A stretch of 64,000 nucleotides of DNA from Piscicola geometra (GCA_943735955.1 OX030955.1:10675647-10739646); one strand, 5' to 3'. Positions 1 to 10,883 are shown, counted from the stretch's first letter. Notes: a model not told the origin generated them from the sequence alone. Numbers and translations are program-made.

Positions 1-54
1 TAACTTCGGTGATCGGACGAGAACCGGTGCTTTCAACGTGATATGGCCGTAGAC
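1..54 (-). rRNA. 5S rRNA gene, copy 0, partial at window edge
   Basis: Only RNA positions 1-54 lie in the window, and these match the consensus. The 3' part, including boxes A and C and the terminator, is beyond the left edge. Upstream type S, with the gagaca mark. Confidence 0.93.
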
Positions 55-332
55 ATTGAAAGTGAGATAAAAGATGCTTTTGAGCCTACATGTTGTACAT
101 CCCGCCTGAAATGTCCACCATGTATTTGTTATTTATTTTTGCACTTAAGTTGCCACCAACCGTCTTGCCGTTGCAACTTGCAAAAAGCTCCATATCGCTG
201 AGACAATAATACATTCTAAAAGAAAAACAGTTAATTAACGAAAAATGAATGCATTACAAAAAATTGCTGATCAACTAACTATCTAATTAACCCGAGCTCT
301 TTTTCGTATAGCAAAAATTTAAAAGAGAAAAT

Positions 333-337
333 AAAAA
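333..337 (-). terminator. Pol III oligo-T terminator (reference unit)
   Basis: Five T on the minus strand follow directly after the gene's 3' end. Further T4 and T5 tracts lie 5-30 nt downstream and could act as back-up stops. The same tract is present in all copies except 52, 55, 62 and 65. Confidence 0.9.
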
Positions 338-358
338 GTCTACGGCACCCGGTATTCC

Positions 359-376
359 CAGGCGGTCACCCATCCA
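359..376 (-). promoter_or_regulatory. Internal control region, box C (reference unit)
   Basis: RNA positions 80-97, matching by position and sequence the 5S box C (GGAUGGG, then GACCGCCUGG) that TFIIIA contacts. Changes in this box mark several array subfamilies: C95U, U96A, G82C and C92A. Confidence 0.8.
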
Positions 377-383
377 AGTACTA

Positions 384-389
384 ACCGGG
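384..389 (-). promoter_or_regulatory. Internal control region, intermediate element (reference unit)
   Basis: RNA positions 67-72 (CCCGGU), at the place of the 5S intermediate element and also the 5' strand of helix V. Assigned by position relative to vertebrate 5S genes. Confidence 0.6.
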
Positions 390-391
390 CT

Positions 392-406
392 CGACGTTGC
401 TTAACT
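392..406 (-). promoter_or_regulatory. Internal control region, box A (reference unit)
   Basis: RNA positions 50-64, containing AAGCAACGUCG, which fits the box A pattern of type 1 Pol III promoters. It overlaps the 3' strand of helix II. Confidence 0.78.
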
Positions 407-455
407 TCGGTGATCGGACGAGAACCGGTGCTTTCAACGTGATATGGCCGTAGAC

Positions 456-738
456 ATTGAAAGTGAGATAAAAGATGCCTTTGAGCCTACATGTTGTACA
501 TCCCGCCTGAAATGTCCACCATGTATTTGTTATTTATTTTTGCACTTAAGTTGCCACCAACCGTCTTGCCGTTGCAACTTGCAAAAAGCTCTATATCGCT
601 GAGAGAATAATACATTCTAAAAGAAAAACAGTTAATTAACGAAAAATGAATGCATTACAAAAAATTGCTGATCAACTAACTATCTAATTAACCCGAGCTC
701 TTTTTCGTATAGCAAAAATTGAAAAGAGAAAATAAAAA
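456..738 (-). other. Intergenic spacer (reference unit)
   Basis: The 283-bp spacer contains, reading away from the gene's 5' end: the TATA-like TTTTATC, two adjacent 6-bp palindromes at about -34 to -45, a GC-rich GGCGGGAT at -52 to -45, then AT-rich sequence with a PacI-type TTAATTAA, and the downstream T tracts of the next gene. I found no snRNA, spliced-leader, tRNA or coding signal in it. Confidence 0.8.
467..473 (-). promoter_or_regulatory. Possible TATA-like upstream element (reference unit)
   Basis: TTTTATC on the minus strand at -18 to -12 from the first gene base. It is kept in nearly all units. It lies closer to the gene than the roughly -30 TATA-like boxes known from some animal 5S genes, so its function is only a suggestion. 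Confidence 0.35.
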
Positions 739-856
739 GTTTACGGCACCCGGTATTCCCAGGCGGTCACCCATCCAAGTACTAACCGGGCTCGACGTTG
801 CTTAACTTCGGTGATCGGACGAGAACCGGTGCTTTCAACGTGATATGGCCGTAGAC
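739..856 (-). rRNA. 5S rRNA gene, copy 2
   Basis: One change, G116A, which turns the C3-G116 pair of helix I into C-A. Upstream type S, with gagaca. Confidence 0.95.
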
Positions 857-1139
857 ATTGAAAGTGAGATAAAAGATGCTTTTGAGCCTACATGTTGTAC
901 ATCCCGCCTGAAATGTCCACCATGTATTTGTTATTTATTTTTGCACTTAAGTTGCCACCAACCGTCTTGCCGTTGCAACTTGCAAAAAGCTCCATATCGC
1001 TGAGACAATAATACATTCTAAAAGAAAAACAGTTAATTAACGAAAAATGAATGCATTACAAAAAATTGCTGATCAACTAACTATCTAATTAACCCGAGCT
1101 CTTTTTCGTATAGCAAAAATTGAAAAGAGAAAATAAAAA

Positions 1140-1257
1140 GTCTACGGCACCCGGTATTCCCAGGCGGTCACCCATCCAAGTACTAACCGGGCTCGACATT
1201 GCTTAACTTCGGTGATCGGACGAGAACCGGTGCTTTCAACGTGATATGGCCGTAAAC
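1140..1257 (-). rRNA. 5S rRNA gene, copy 3
   Basis: Two changes, C60U and C3U. Both leave G-U wobble pairs (G18-U60, U3-G116), so folding should survive. Upstream type S, with tcatg in place of acatg. Confidence 0.95.
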
Positions 1258-1540
1258 ATTGAAAGTGAGATAAAAGATGCTTTTGAGCCTTCATGTTGTA
1301 CATCCCGCCTGAAATGTCCACCATGTATTTGTTATTTATTTTTGCACTTAAGTTGCCACCAACCGTCTTGCCGTTGCAACTTGCAAAAAGCTCCATATCG
1401 CTGAGAGAATAATACATTCTAAAAGAAAAACAGTTAATTAACGAAAAATGAATGCATTACAAAAAATTGCTGATCAACTAACTATCTAATTAACCCGAGC
1501 TTTTTTTCGTATAGCAAAAATTGAAAAGAGAAAATAAAAA

Positions 1541-1658
1541 GTCTACGGCACCTGGTATTCCCAGGCGGTCACCCATCCAAGTACTAACCGGGCTCGACGT
1601 TGCTTAACTTCGGTGATCGGACGAGAACCGGTGCTTTCAACGTGATATGGCCGTAGAC
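1541..1658 (-). rRNA. 5S rRNA gene, copy 4
   Basis: One change, G106A, which breaks C69-G106 in the middle of helix V. Upstream type A, without the G108C that usually goes with it. Confidence 0.94.
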
Positions 1659-1941
1659 ATTGAAAGTGAGATAAAAGATGCATTTGAGCCTATATGTTGT
1701 ACAGCCCGCCTGAAATGTCCACCATGTATTTGTTATTTATTTTTGCACTTAAGTTGCCACCTACCGTCTTGCCTTTGCAACTTGCAAAAAGCTCCATATC
1801 GCTGAGAGAATAATACATTCTAAAAGAAAAACAGTTAATTAACGAAAAATGAATGCATTACAAAAAATTGCTGATCAACTAACTATCTAATTAACCCGAG
1901 CTCTTTTTCGTATAGCAAAAATTGAAAAGAGAAAATAAAAA

Positions 1942-2061
1942 GTCTACGGCACCCGGTATTCCCAGGGGCGGTCACCCATCCAAGTACTAACCGGGCTCGA
2001 CGTTGCTTAACTTCGGTGATCGGACGAGAACCGGTGCTTTCAACGTGATATGGCCGTAGAC
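1942..2061 (-). rRNA. 5S rRNA gene, copy 5, 2-nt insertion
   Basis: Two extra C lie in the C94-C95 run (GCCCCUGG in place of GCCUGG), giving a 120-nt gene. The insertion is inside box C and the 3' strand of helix IV, so both TFIIIA binding and folding could suffer. It is the only insertion in the window. Upstream type B. Confidence 0.93.
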
Positions 2062-2344
2062 ATTGAAAGTGAGATAAAAGATGCTTTTCAGCCTACATGT
2101 TGTACATCCCGCCTGAAATGTCCACCATGTATTTGTTATTTATTTTTTCACTTAAGTTGCCACCAACCGTCTTGCCTTTGCAACTTGCAAAAAGCTCCAT
2201 ATCGCTGAGAGAATAATACATTCTAAAAGAAAAACAGTTAATTAACGAAAAATGAATGCATTACAAAAAATTGCTGATCAACTAACTATCTAATTAACCC
2301 GAGCTCTTTTTCGTATAGCAAAAATTGAAAAGAGAAAATAAAAA

Positions 2345-2462
2345 GTCTACGGCACCCGGTATTCCCAGGCGGTCACCCATCCAAGTACTAACCGGGCTCG
2401 ACGTTGCTTAACTTCGGTGATCGGACGAGAACCGGTGCTTTCAACGTGATATGGCCGTAGAC
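2345..2462 (-). rRNA. 5S rRNA gene, copy 6
   Basis: Consensus. Upstream type C. Confidence 0.97.
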
Positions 2463-2745
2463 ATTGAAAGCGAGATAAAAGATGCTTTTGAGCCTACATG
2501 TTGTACATCCCGCCTGAAATGTCCACCATGTATTTGTTATTTATTTTTGCACTTAAGTTGCCACCAACCGTCTTGCCGTTGCAACTGGCAAAAAGCTCCA
2601 TATCGCTGAGAGAATAATACATTCTAAAAGAAAAACAGTTAATTAACGAAAAATGAATGCATTACAAAAAATTGCTGATCAACTAACTATCTAATTAACC
2701 CGAGCTCTTTTTCGTATAGCAAAAATTGAAAAGAGAAAATAAAAA

Positions 2746-2863
2746 GTCTACGGCAGCCGGTATTCCCAGGCGGTCACCCATCCAAGTACTAACCGGGCTC
2801 GACGTTGCTTAACTTCGGTGATCGGACGAGAACCGGTGCTTTCAACGTGATATGGCCGTAGAC
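2746..2863 (-). rRNA. 5S rRNA gene, copy 7, G108C form
   Basis: First copy with G108C. The change opens the C67-G108 pair of helix V next to loop A and is not compensated at position 67. Upstream type A. Confidence 0.96.
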
Positions 2864-3146
2864 ATTGAAAGTGAGATAAAAGATGCATTTGAGCCTATAT
2901 GTTGTACAGCCCGCCTGAAATGTCCACCATGTATTTGTTATTTATTTTTGCACTTAAGTTGCCACCTACCGTCTTGCCTTTGCAACTTGCAAAAAGCTCC
3001 ATATCGCTGAGAGAATAATACATTCTAAAAGAAAAACAGTTAATTAACGAAAAATGAATGCATTACAAAAAATTGCTGATCAACTAACTATCTAATTAAC
3101 CCGAGCTCTTTTTCGTATAGCAAAAATTGAAAAGAGAAAATAAAAA

Positions 3147-3264
3147 GTCTACGGCACCCGGTATTCCCAGGCGGTCACCCATCCAAGTACTAACCGGGCT
3201 CGACGTTGCTTAACTTCGGTGATCGGACGAGAACCGGTGCTTTCAACGTGATATGGCCGTAGAC
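3147..3264 (-). rRNA. 5S rRNA gene, copy 8
   Basis: Consensus. Upstream type B'. Confidence 0.97.
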
Positions 3265-3547
3265 ATTGAAAGTGAGATAAAAGATGCTTATCAGCCTACA
3301 TGTTGTACATCCCGCCTGAAATGTCCACCATGTATTTGTTATTTATTTTTTCACTTAAGTTGCCACCAACCGTCTTGCCTTTGCAACTTGCAAAAAGCTC
3401 CATATCGCTGAGAGAATAATACATTCTAAAAGAAAAACAGTTAATTAACGAAAAATGAATGCATTACAAAAAATTGCTGATCAACTAACTATCTAATTAA
3501 CCCGAGCTCTTTTTCGTATAGCAAAAATTGAAAAGAGAAAATAAAAA

Positions 3548-3665
3548 GTCTACGGCAGCCGGTATTCCCAGGCGGTCACCCATCCAAGTACTAACCGGGC
3601 TCGACGTTGCTTAACTTCGGTGATCGGACGAGAACCGGTGCTTTCAACGTGATATGGCCGTAGAC
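3548..3665 (-). rRNA. 5S rRNA gene, copy 9, G108C form
   Basis: G108C only. Upstream type A, subtype with ccaagtatt. Confidence 0.96.
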
Positions 3666-3948
3666 ATTGAAAGTGAGATAAAAGATGCATTTGAGCCTAT
3701 ATGTTGTACAGCCCGCCTGAAATGTCCACCAAGTATTTGTTATTTATTTTTGCACTTAAGTTGCCACCTACCGTCTTGCCTTTGCAACTTGCAAAAAGCT
3801 CCATATCGCTGAGAGAATAATACATTCTAAAAGAAAAACAGTTAATTAACGAAAAATGAATGCATTACAAAAAATTGCTGATCAACTAACTATCTAATTA
3901 ACCCGAGCTCTTTTTCGTATAGCAAAAATTGAAAAGAGAAAATAAAAA

Positions 3949-4066
3949 GTCTACGGCACCCGGTATTCCCAGGCGGTCACCCATCCAAGTACTAACCGGG
4001 CTCGACGTTGCTTAACTTCGGTGATCGGACGAGAACCGGTGCTTTCAACGTGATATGGCCGTAGAC
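3949..4066 (-). rRNA. 5S rRNA gene, copy 10
   Basis: Consensus. Upstream type B. Confidence 0.97.
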
Positions 4067-4349
4067 ATTGAAAGTGAGATAAAAGATGCTTTTCAGCCTA
4101 CATGTTGTACATCCCGCCTGAAATGTCCACCATGTATTTGTTATTTATTTTTTCACTTAAGTTGCCACCAACCGTCTTGCCTTTGCAACTTGCAAAAAGC
4201 TCCATATCGCTGAGAGAATAATACATTCTAAAAGAAAAACAGTTAATTAACGAAAAATGAATGCATTACAAAAAATTGCTGATCAACTAACTATCTAATT
4301 AACCCGAGCTCTTTTTCGTATAGCAAAAATTGAAAAGAGAAAATAAAAA

Positions 4350-4467
4350 GTCTACGGCACCCGGTATTCCCAGGCGGTCACCCATCCAAGTACTAACCGG
4401 GCTCGACGTTGCTTAACTTCGGTGATCGGACGAGAACCGGTGCTTTCAACGTGATATGGCCGTAGAC
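4350..4467 (-). rRNA. 5S rRNA gene, copy 11
   Basis: Consensus gene with a hybrid upstream region: type C near the gene (aaagcgag), type A further out (acagccc, cctaccg). Confidence 0.97.
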
Positions 4468-4750
4468 ATTGAAAGCGAGATAAAAGATGCTTTTGAGCCT
4501 ACATGTTGTACAGCCCGCCTGAAATGTCCACCATGTATTTGTTATTTATTTTTGCACTTAAGTTGCCACCTACCGTCTTGCCTTTGCAACTTGCAAAAAG
4601 CTCCATATCGCTGAGAGAATAATACATTCTAAAAGAAAAACAGTTAATTAACGAAAAATGAATGCATTACAAAAAATTGCTGATCAACTAACTATCTAAT
4701 TAACCCGAGCTCTTTTTCGTATAGCAAAAATTGAAAAGAGAAAATAAAAA

Positions 4751-4868
4751 GTCTACGGCAGCCGGTATTCCCAGGCGGTCACCCATCCAAGTACTAACCG
4801 GGCTCGACGTTGCTTAACTTCGGTGATCGGACGAGAACCGGTGCTTTCAACGTGATATGGCCGTAGAC
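4751..4868 (-). rRNA. 5S rRNA gene, copy 12, G108C form
   Basis: G108C only. Upstream type A, ccaagtatt subtype. Confidence 0.96.
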
Positions 4869-5151
4869 ATTGAAAGTGAGATAAAAGATGCATTTGAGCC
4901 TATATGTTGTACAGCCCGCCTGAAATGTCCACCAAGTATTTGTTATTTATTTTTGCACTTAAGTTGCCACCTACCGTCTTGCCTTTGCAACTTGCAAAAA
5001 GCTCCATATCGCTGAGAGAATAATACATTCTAAAAGAAAAACAGTTAATTAACGAAAAATGAATGCATTACAAAAAATTGCTGATCAACTAACTATCTAA
5101 TTAACCCGAGCTCTTTTTCGTATAGCAAAAATTGAAAAGAGAAAATAAAAA

Positions 5152-5269
5152 GTCTACGGCACCCGGTATTCCCAGGCGGTCACCCATCCAAGTACTAACC
5201 GGGCTCGACGTTGCTTAACTTCGGTGATCGGACGAGAACCGGTGCTTTCAACGTGATATGGCCGTAGAC
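5152..5269 (-). rRNA. 5S rRNA gene, copy 13
   Basis: Consensus. Upstream type B. Confidence 0.97.
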
Positions 5270-5552
5270 ATTGAAAGTGAGATAAAAGATGCTTTTCAGC
5301 CTACATGTTGTACATCCCGCCTGAAATGTCCACCATGTATTTGTTATTTATTTTTTCACTTAAGTTGCCACCAACCGTCTTGCCTTTGCAACTTGCAAAA
5401 AGCTCCATATCGCTGAGAGAATAATACATTCTAAAAGAAAAACAGTTAATTAACGAAAAATGAATGCATTACAAAAAATTGCTGATCAACTAACTATCTA
5501 ATTAACCCGAGCTCTTTTTCGTATAGCAAAAATTGAAAAGAGAAAATAAAAA

Positions 5553-5670
5553 GTCTACGGCACCCGGTATTCCCAGGCGGTCACCCATCCAAGTACTAAC
5601 CGGGCTCGACGTTGCTTAACTTCGGTGATCGGACGAGAACCGGTGCTTTCAACGTGATATGGCCGTAGAC
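5553..5670 (-). rRNA. 5S rRNA gene, copy 14
   Basis: Consensus. Upstream type C. Copies 14-17 repeat the order of copies 6-9, 3208 bp away. Confidence 0.97.
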
Positions 5671-5953
5671 ATTGAAAGCGAGATAAAAGATGCTTTTGAG
5701 CCTACATGTTGTACATCCCGCCTGAAATGTCCACCATGTATTTGTTATTTATTTTTGCACTTAAGTTGCCACCAACCGTCTTGCCGTTGCAACTGGCAAA
5801 AAGCTCCATATCGCTGAGAGAATAATACATTCTAAAAGAAAAACAGTTAATTAACGAAAAATGAATGCATTACAAAAAATTGCTGATCAACTAACTATCT
5901 AATTAACCCGAGCTCTTTTTCGTATAGCAAAAATAGAAAAGAGAAAATAAAAA

Positions 5954-6071
5954 GTCTACGGCAGCCGGTATTCCCAGGCGGTCACCCATCCAAGTACTAA
6001 CCGGGCTCGACGTTGCTTAACTTCGGTGATCGGACGAGAACCGGTGCTTTCAACGTGATATGGCCGTAGAC
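5954..6071 (-). rRNA. 5S rRNA gene, copy 15, G108C form
   Basis: G108C only. Upstream type A. The spacer downstream of this gene has a private change (gcaaaaatag). Confidence 0.96.
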
Positions 6072-6354
6072 ATTGAAAGTGAGATAAAAGATGCATTTGA
6101 GCCTATATGTTGTACAGCCCGCCTGAAATGTCCACCATGTATTTGTTATTTATTTTTGCACTTAAGTTGCCACCTACCGTCTTGCCTTTGCAACTTGCAA
6201 AAAGCTCCATATCGCTGAGAGAATAATACATTCTAAAAGAAAAACAGTTAATTAACGAAAAATGAATGCATTACAAAAAATTGCTGATCAACTAACTATC
6301 TAATTAACCCGAGCTCTTTTTCGTATAGCAAAAATTGAAAAGAGAAAATAAAAA

Positions 6355-6472
6355 GTCTACGGCACCCGGTATTCCCAGGCGGTCACCCATCCAAGTACTA
6401 ACCGGGCTCGACGTTGCTTAACTTCGGTGATCGGACGAGAACCGGTGCTTTCAACGTGATATGGCCGTAGAC
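6355..6472 (-). rRNA. 5S rRNA gene, copy 16
   Basis: Consensus. Upstream type B'. Confidence 0.97.
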
Positions 6473-6755
6473 ATTGAAAGTGAGATAAAAGATGCTTATC
6501 AGCCTACATGTTGTACATCCCGCCTGAAATGTCCACCATGTATTTGTTATTTATTTTTTCACTTAAGTTGCCACCAACCGTCTTGCCTTTGCAACTTGCA
6601 AAAAGCTCCATATCGCTGAGAGAATAATACATTCTAAAAGAAAAACAGTTAATTAACGAAAAATGAATGCATTACAAAAAATTGCTGATCAACTAACTAT
6701 CTAATTAACCCGAGCTCTTTTTCGTATAGCAAAAATTGAAAAGAGAAAATAAAAA

Positions 6756-6873
6756 GTCTACGGCAGCCGGTATTCCCAGGCGGTCACCCATCCAAGTACT
6801 AACCGGGCTCGACGTTGCTTAACTTCGGTGATCGGACGAGAACCGGTGCTTTCAACGTGATATGGCCGTAGAC
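6756..6873 (-). rRNA. 5S rRNA gene, copy 17, G108C form
   Basis: G108C only. Upstream type A, ccaagtatt subtype. Confidence 0.96.
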
Positions 6874-7156
6874 ATTGAAAGTGAGATAAAAGATGCATTT
6901 GAGCCTATATGTTGTACAGCCCGCCTGAAATGTCCACCAAGTATTTGTTATTTATTTTTGCACTTAAGTTGCCACCTACCGTCTTGCCTTTGCAACTTGC
7001 AAAAAGCTCCATATCGCTGAGAGAATAATACATTCTAAAAGAAAAACAGTTAATTAACGAAAAATGAATGCATTACAAAAAATTGCTGATCAACTAACTA
7101 TCTAATTAACCCGAGCTCTTTTTCGTATAGCAAAAATTGAAAAGAGAAAATAAAAA

Positions 7157-7274
7157 GTCTACGGCAGCCGGTATTCCCAGGCGGTCACCCATCCAAGTAC
7201 TAACCGGGCTCGACGTTGCTTAACTTCGGTGATCGGACGAGAACCGGTGCTTTCAACGTGATATGGCCGTAGAC
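7157..7274 (-). rRNA. 5S rRNA gene, copy 18, G108C form
   Basis: G108C only. Same unit as copy 17, so the two look like a single-unit duplication. Confidence 0.96.
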
Positions 7275-7557
7275 ATTGAAAGTGAGATAAAAGATGCATT
7301 TGAGCCTATATGTTGTACAGCCCGCCTGAAATGTCCACCAAGTATTTGTTATTTATTTTTGCACTTAAGTTGCCACCTACCGTCTTGCCTTTGCAACTTG
7401 CAAAAAGCTCCATATCGCTGAGAGAATAATACATTCTAAAAGAAAAACAGTTAATTAACGAAAAATGAATGCATTACAAAAAATTGCTGATCAACTAACT
7501 ATCTAATTAACCCGAGCTCTTTTTCGTATAGCAAAAATTGAAAAGAGAAAATAAAAA

Positions 7558-7675
7558 GTCTACGGCACCCGGTATTCCCAGGCGGTCACCCATCCAAGTA
7601 CTAACCGGGCTCGACGTTGCTTAACTTCGGTGATCGGACGAGAACCGGTGCTTTCAACGTGATATGGCCGTAGAC
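7558..7675 (-). rRNA. 5S rRNA gene, copy 19
   Basis: Consensus gene. Hybrid upstream region: type S near the gene, type A further out. Confidence 0.97.
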
Positions 7676-7958
7676 ATTGAAAGTGAGATAAAAGATGCTT
7701 TTGAGCCTACATGTTGTACAGCCCGCCTGAAATGTCCACCATGTATTTGTTATTTATTTTTGCACTTAAGTTGCCACCTACCGTCTTGCCTTTGCAACTT
7801 GCAAAAAGCTCCATATCGCTGAGAGAATAATACATTCTAAAAGAAAAACAGTTAATTAACGAAAAATGAATGCATTACAAAAAATTGCTGATCAACTAAC
7901 TATCTAATTAACCCGAGCTCTTTTTCGTATAGCAAAAATTGAAAAGAGAAAATAAAAA

Positions 7959-8076
7959 GTCTACGGCACCCGGTATTCCCAGGCGGTCACCCATCCAAGT
8001 ACTAACCGGGCTCGACGTTGCTTAACTTCGGTGATCGGACGAGAACCGGTGCTTTCAACGTGATATGGCCGTAGAC
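7959..8076 (-). rRNA. 5S rRNA gene, copy 20
   Basis: Consensus. Upstream type B. Confidence 0.97.
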
Positions 8077-8359
8077 ATTGAAAGTGAGATAAAAGATGCT
8101 TTTCAGCCTACATGTTGTACATCCCGCCTGAAATGTCCACCATGTATTTGTTATTTATTTTTTCACTTAAGTTGCCACCAACCGTCTTGCCTTTGCAACT
8201 TGCAAAAAGCTCCATATCGCTGAGAGAATAATACATTCTAAAAGAAAAACAGTTAATTAACGAAAAATGAATGCATTACAAAAAATTGCTGATCAACTAA
8301 CTATCTAATTAACCCGAGCTCTTTTTCGTATAGCAAAAATTGAAAAGAGAAAATAAAAA

Positions 8360-8477
8360 GTCTACGGCACCCGGTATTCCCAGGCGGTCACCCATCCAAG
8401 TACTAACCGGGCTCGACGTTGCTTAACTTCGGTGATCGGACGAGAACCGGTGCTTTCAACGTGATATGGCCGTAGAC
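8360..8477 (-). rRNA. 5S rRNA gene, copy 21
   Basis: Consensus. Upstream type C. First unit of a duplicated C-A-B' trimer. Confidence 0.97.
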
Positions 8478-8760
8478 ATTGAAAGCGAGATAAAAGATGC
8501 TTTTGAGCCTACATGTTGTACATCCCGCCTGAAATGTCCACCATGTATTTGTTATTTATTTTTGCACTTAAGTTGCCACCAACCGTCTTGCCGTTGCAAC
8601 TGGCAAAAAGCTCCATATCGCTGAGAGAATAATACATTCTAAAAGAAAAACAGTTAATTAACGAAAAATGAATGCATTACAAAAAATTGCTGATCAACTA
8701 ACTATCTAATTAACCCGAGCTCTTTTTCGTATAGCAAAAATTGAAAAGAGAAAATAAAAA

Positions 8761-8878
8761 GTCTACGGCAGCCGGTATTCCCAGGCGGTCACCCATCCAA
8801 GTACTAACCGGGCTCGACGTTGCTTAACTTCGGTGATCGGACGAGAACCGGTGCTTTCAACGTGATATGGCCGTAGAC
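8761..8878 (-). rRNA. 5S rRNA gene, copy 22, G108C form
   Basis: G108C only. Upstream type A. Confidence 0.96.
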
Positions 8879-9161
8879 ATTGAAAGTGAGATAAAAGATG
8901 CATTTGAGCCTATATGTTGTACAGCCCGCCTGAAATGTCCACCATGTATTTGTTATTTATTTTTGCACTTAAGTTGCCACCTACCGTCTTGCCTTTGCAA
9001 CTTGCAAAAAGCTCCATATCGCTGAGAGAATAATACATTCTAAAAGAAAAACAGTTAATTAACGAAAAATGAATGCATTACAAAAAATTGCTGATCAACT
9101 AACTATCTAATTAACCCGAGCTCTTTTTCGTATAGCAAAAATTGAAAAGAGAAAATAAAAA

Positions 9162-9279
9162 GTCTACGGCACCCGGTATTCCCAGGCGGTCACCCATCCA
9201 AGTACTAACCGGGCTCGACGTTGCTTAACTTCGGTGATCGGACGAGAACCGGTGCTTTCAACGTGATATGGCCGTAGAC
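9162..9279 (-). rRNA. 5S rRNA gene, copy 23
   Basis: Consensus. Upstream type B', with gcaatttgc. Confidence 0.97.
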
Positions 9280-9562
9280 ATTGAAAGTGAGATAAAAGAT
9301 GCTTATCAGCCTACATGTTGTACATCCCGCCTGAAATGTCCACCATGTATTTGTTATTTATTTTTTCACTTAAGTTGCCACCAACCGTCTTGCCTTTGCA
9401 ATTTGCAAAAAGCTCCATATCGCTGAGAGAATAATACATTCTAAAAGAAAAACAGTTAATTAACGAAAAATGAATGCATTACAAAAAATTGCTGATCAAC
9501 TAACTATCTAATTAACCCGAGCTCTTTTTCGTATAGCAAAAATTGAAAAGAGAAAATAAAAA

Positions 9563-9680
9563 GTCTACGGCACCCGGTATTCCCAGGCGGTCACCCATCC
9601 AAGTACTAACCGGGCTCGACGTTGCTTAACTTCGGTGATCGGACGAGAACCGGTGCTTTCAACGTGATATGGCCGTAGAC
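9563..9680 (-). rRNA. 5S rRNA gene, copy 24
   Basis: Consensus. Upstream type C. First unit of the second trimer. Confidence 0.97.
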
Positions 9681-9963
9681 ATTGAAAGCGAGATAAAAGA
9701 TGCTTTTGAGCCTACATGTTGTACATCCCGCCTGAAATGTCCACCATGTATTTGTTATTTATTTTTGCACTTAAGTTGCCACCAACCGTCTTGCCGTTGC
9801 AACTGGCAAAAAGCTCCATATCGCTGAGAGAATAATACATTCTAAAAGAAAAACAGTTAATTAACGAAAAATGAATGCATTACAAAAAATTGCTGATCAA
9901 CTAACTATCTAATTAACCCGAGCTCTTTTTCGTATAGCAAAAATTGAAAAGAGAAAATAAAAA

Positions 9964-10081
9964 GTCTACGGCAGCCGGTATTCCCAGGCGGTCACCCATC
10001 CAAGTACTAACCGGGCTCGACGTTGCTTAACTTCGGTGATCGGACGAGAACCGGTGCTTTCAACGTGATATGGCCGTAGAC
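9964..10081 (-). rRNA. 5S rRNA gene, copy 25, G108C form
   Basis: G108C only. Upstream type A. Confidence 0.96.
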
Positions 10082-10364
10082 ATTGAAAGTGAGATAAAAG
10101 ATGCATTTGAGCCTATATGTTGTACAGCCCGCCTGAAATGTCCACCATGTATTTGTTATTTATTTTTGCACTTAAGTTGCCACCTACCGTCTTGCCTTTG
10201 CAACTTGCAAAAAGCTCCATATCGCTGAGAGAATAATACATTCTAAAAGAAAAACAGTTAATTAACGAAAAATGAATGCATTACAAAAAATTGCTGATCA
10301 ACTAACTATCTAATTAACCCGAGCTCTTTTTCGTATAGCAAAAATTGAAAAGAGAAAATAAAAA

Positions 10365-10482
10365 GTCTACGGCACCCGGTATTCCCAGGCGGTCACCCAT
10401 CCAAGTACTAACCGGGCTCGACGTTGCTTAACTTCGGTGATCGGACGAGAACCGGTGCTTTCAACGTGATATGGCCGTAGAC
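10365..10482 (-). rRNA. 5S rRNA gene, copy 26
   Basis: Consensus. Upstream type B', with gcaatttgc as in copy 23. Confidence 0.97.
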
Positions 10483-10765
10483 ATTGAAAGTGAGATAAAA
10501 GATGCTTATCAGCCTACATGTTGTACATCCCGCCTGAAATGTCCACCATGTATTTGTTATTTATTTTTTCACTTAAGTTGCCACCAACCGTCTTGCCTTT
10601 GCAATTTGCAAAAAGCTCCATATCGCTGAGAGAATAATACATTCTAAAAGAAAAACAGTTAATTAACGAAAAATGAATGCATTACAAAAAATTGCTGATC
10701 AACTAACTATCTAATTAACCCGAGCTCTTTTTCGTATAGCAAAAATTGAAAAGAGAAAATAAAAA

Positions 10766-10883
10766 GTCTACGGCACCCGGTATTCCCAGGCGGTCACCCA
10801 TCCAAGTACTAACCGGGCTCGACGTTGCTTAACTTCGGTGATCGGACGAGAACCGGTGCTTTCAACGTGATATGGCCGTAGAC
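10766..10883 (-). rRNA. 5S rRNA gene, copy 27
   Basis: Consensus. Upstream type B. Confidence 0.97.

Larger units (their letters stand above)
338..455 (-). rRNA. 5S rRNA gene, copy 1 (reference copy)
   Basis: 5S ribosomal RNA, a structural RNA of the large ribosomal subunit, made by RNA polymerase III. The 118 nt run from GUCUACGGC to GCCGUAGAC, and these two ends pair perfectly as helix I. Helix II (U14-G21 with C57-A65), helix III (around 27-31/46-52, with A49 and A50 bulged), helix IV (G81-G86 with C91-C95, A83 bulged) and helix V (CCCGGU with ACCGGG) all form. Internal box A and box C sequences are present. The mature 3' end probably keeps one to three U from the T5 tract that follows, giving about 119-121 nt, the usual length. 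This copy is the consensus. Upstream type S, with gatgccttt. Confidence 0.98.
8360..10765 (-). repeat. Duplicated C-A-B' trimer, 2 x 1203 bp
   Basis: Copies 21-23 and 24-26 carry the same gene types and spacer marks in the same order, including the otherwise rare gcaatttgc. I saw no difference between the two halves, which meet at 9563. Confidence 0.85.

Noticed and set aside
171..190. TTAATTAA in each spacer as a replication origin or attachment site
   Set aside because: A short AT palindrome in AT-rich sequence is not enough evidence, and no accompanying motif was seen.
456..738. A second RNA gene in the spacer (spliced leader, U snRNA or tRNA), as found linked to 5S in some animals
   Set aside because: No tRNA A/B boxes, no U6-type ACAGAGA, and no donor-plus-Sm-site arrangement on either strand. 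The AATTTTTG near the 3' flank is better read as a back-up T tract.
1142..1417. 91-residue minus-strand open reading frame across copy 3
   Set aside because: It reads through the 5S gene itself and is unique to this copy because point changes remove stops. The RNA gene explains the sequence.
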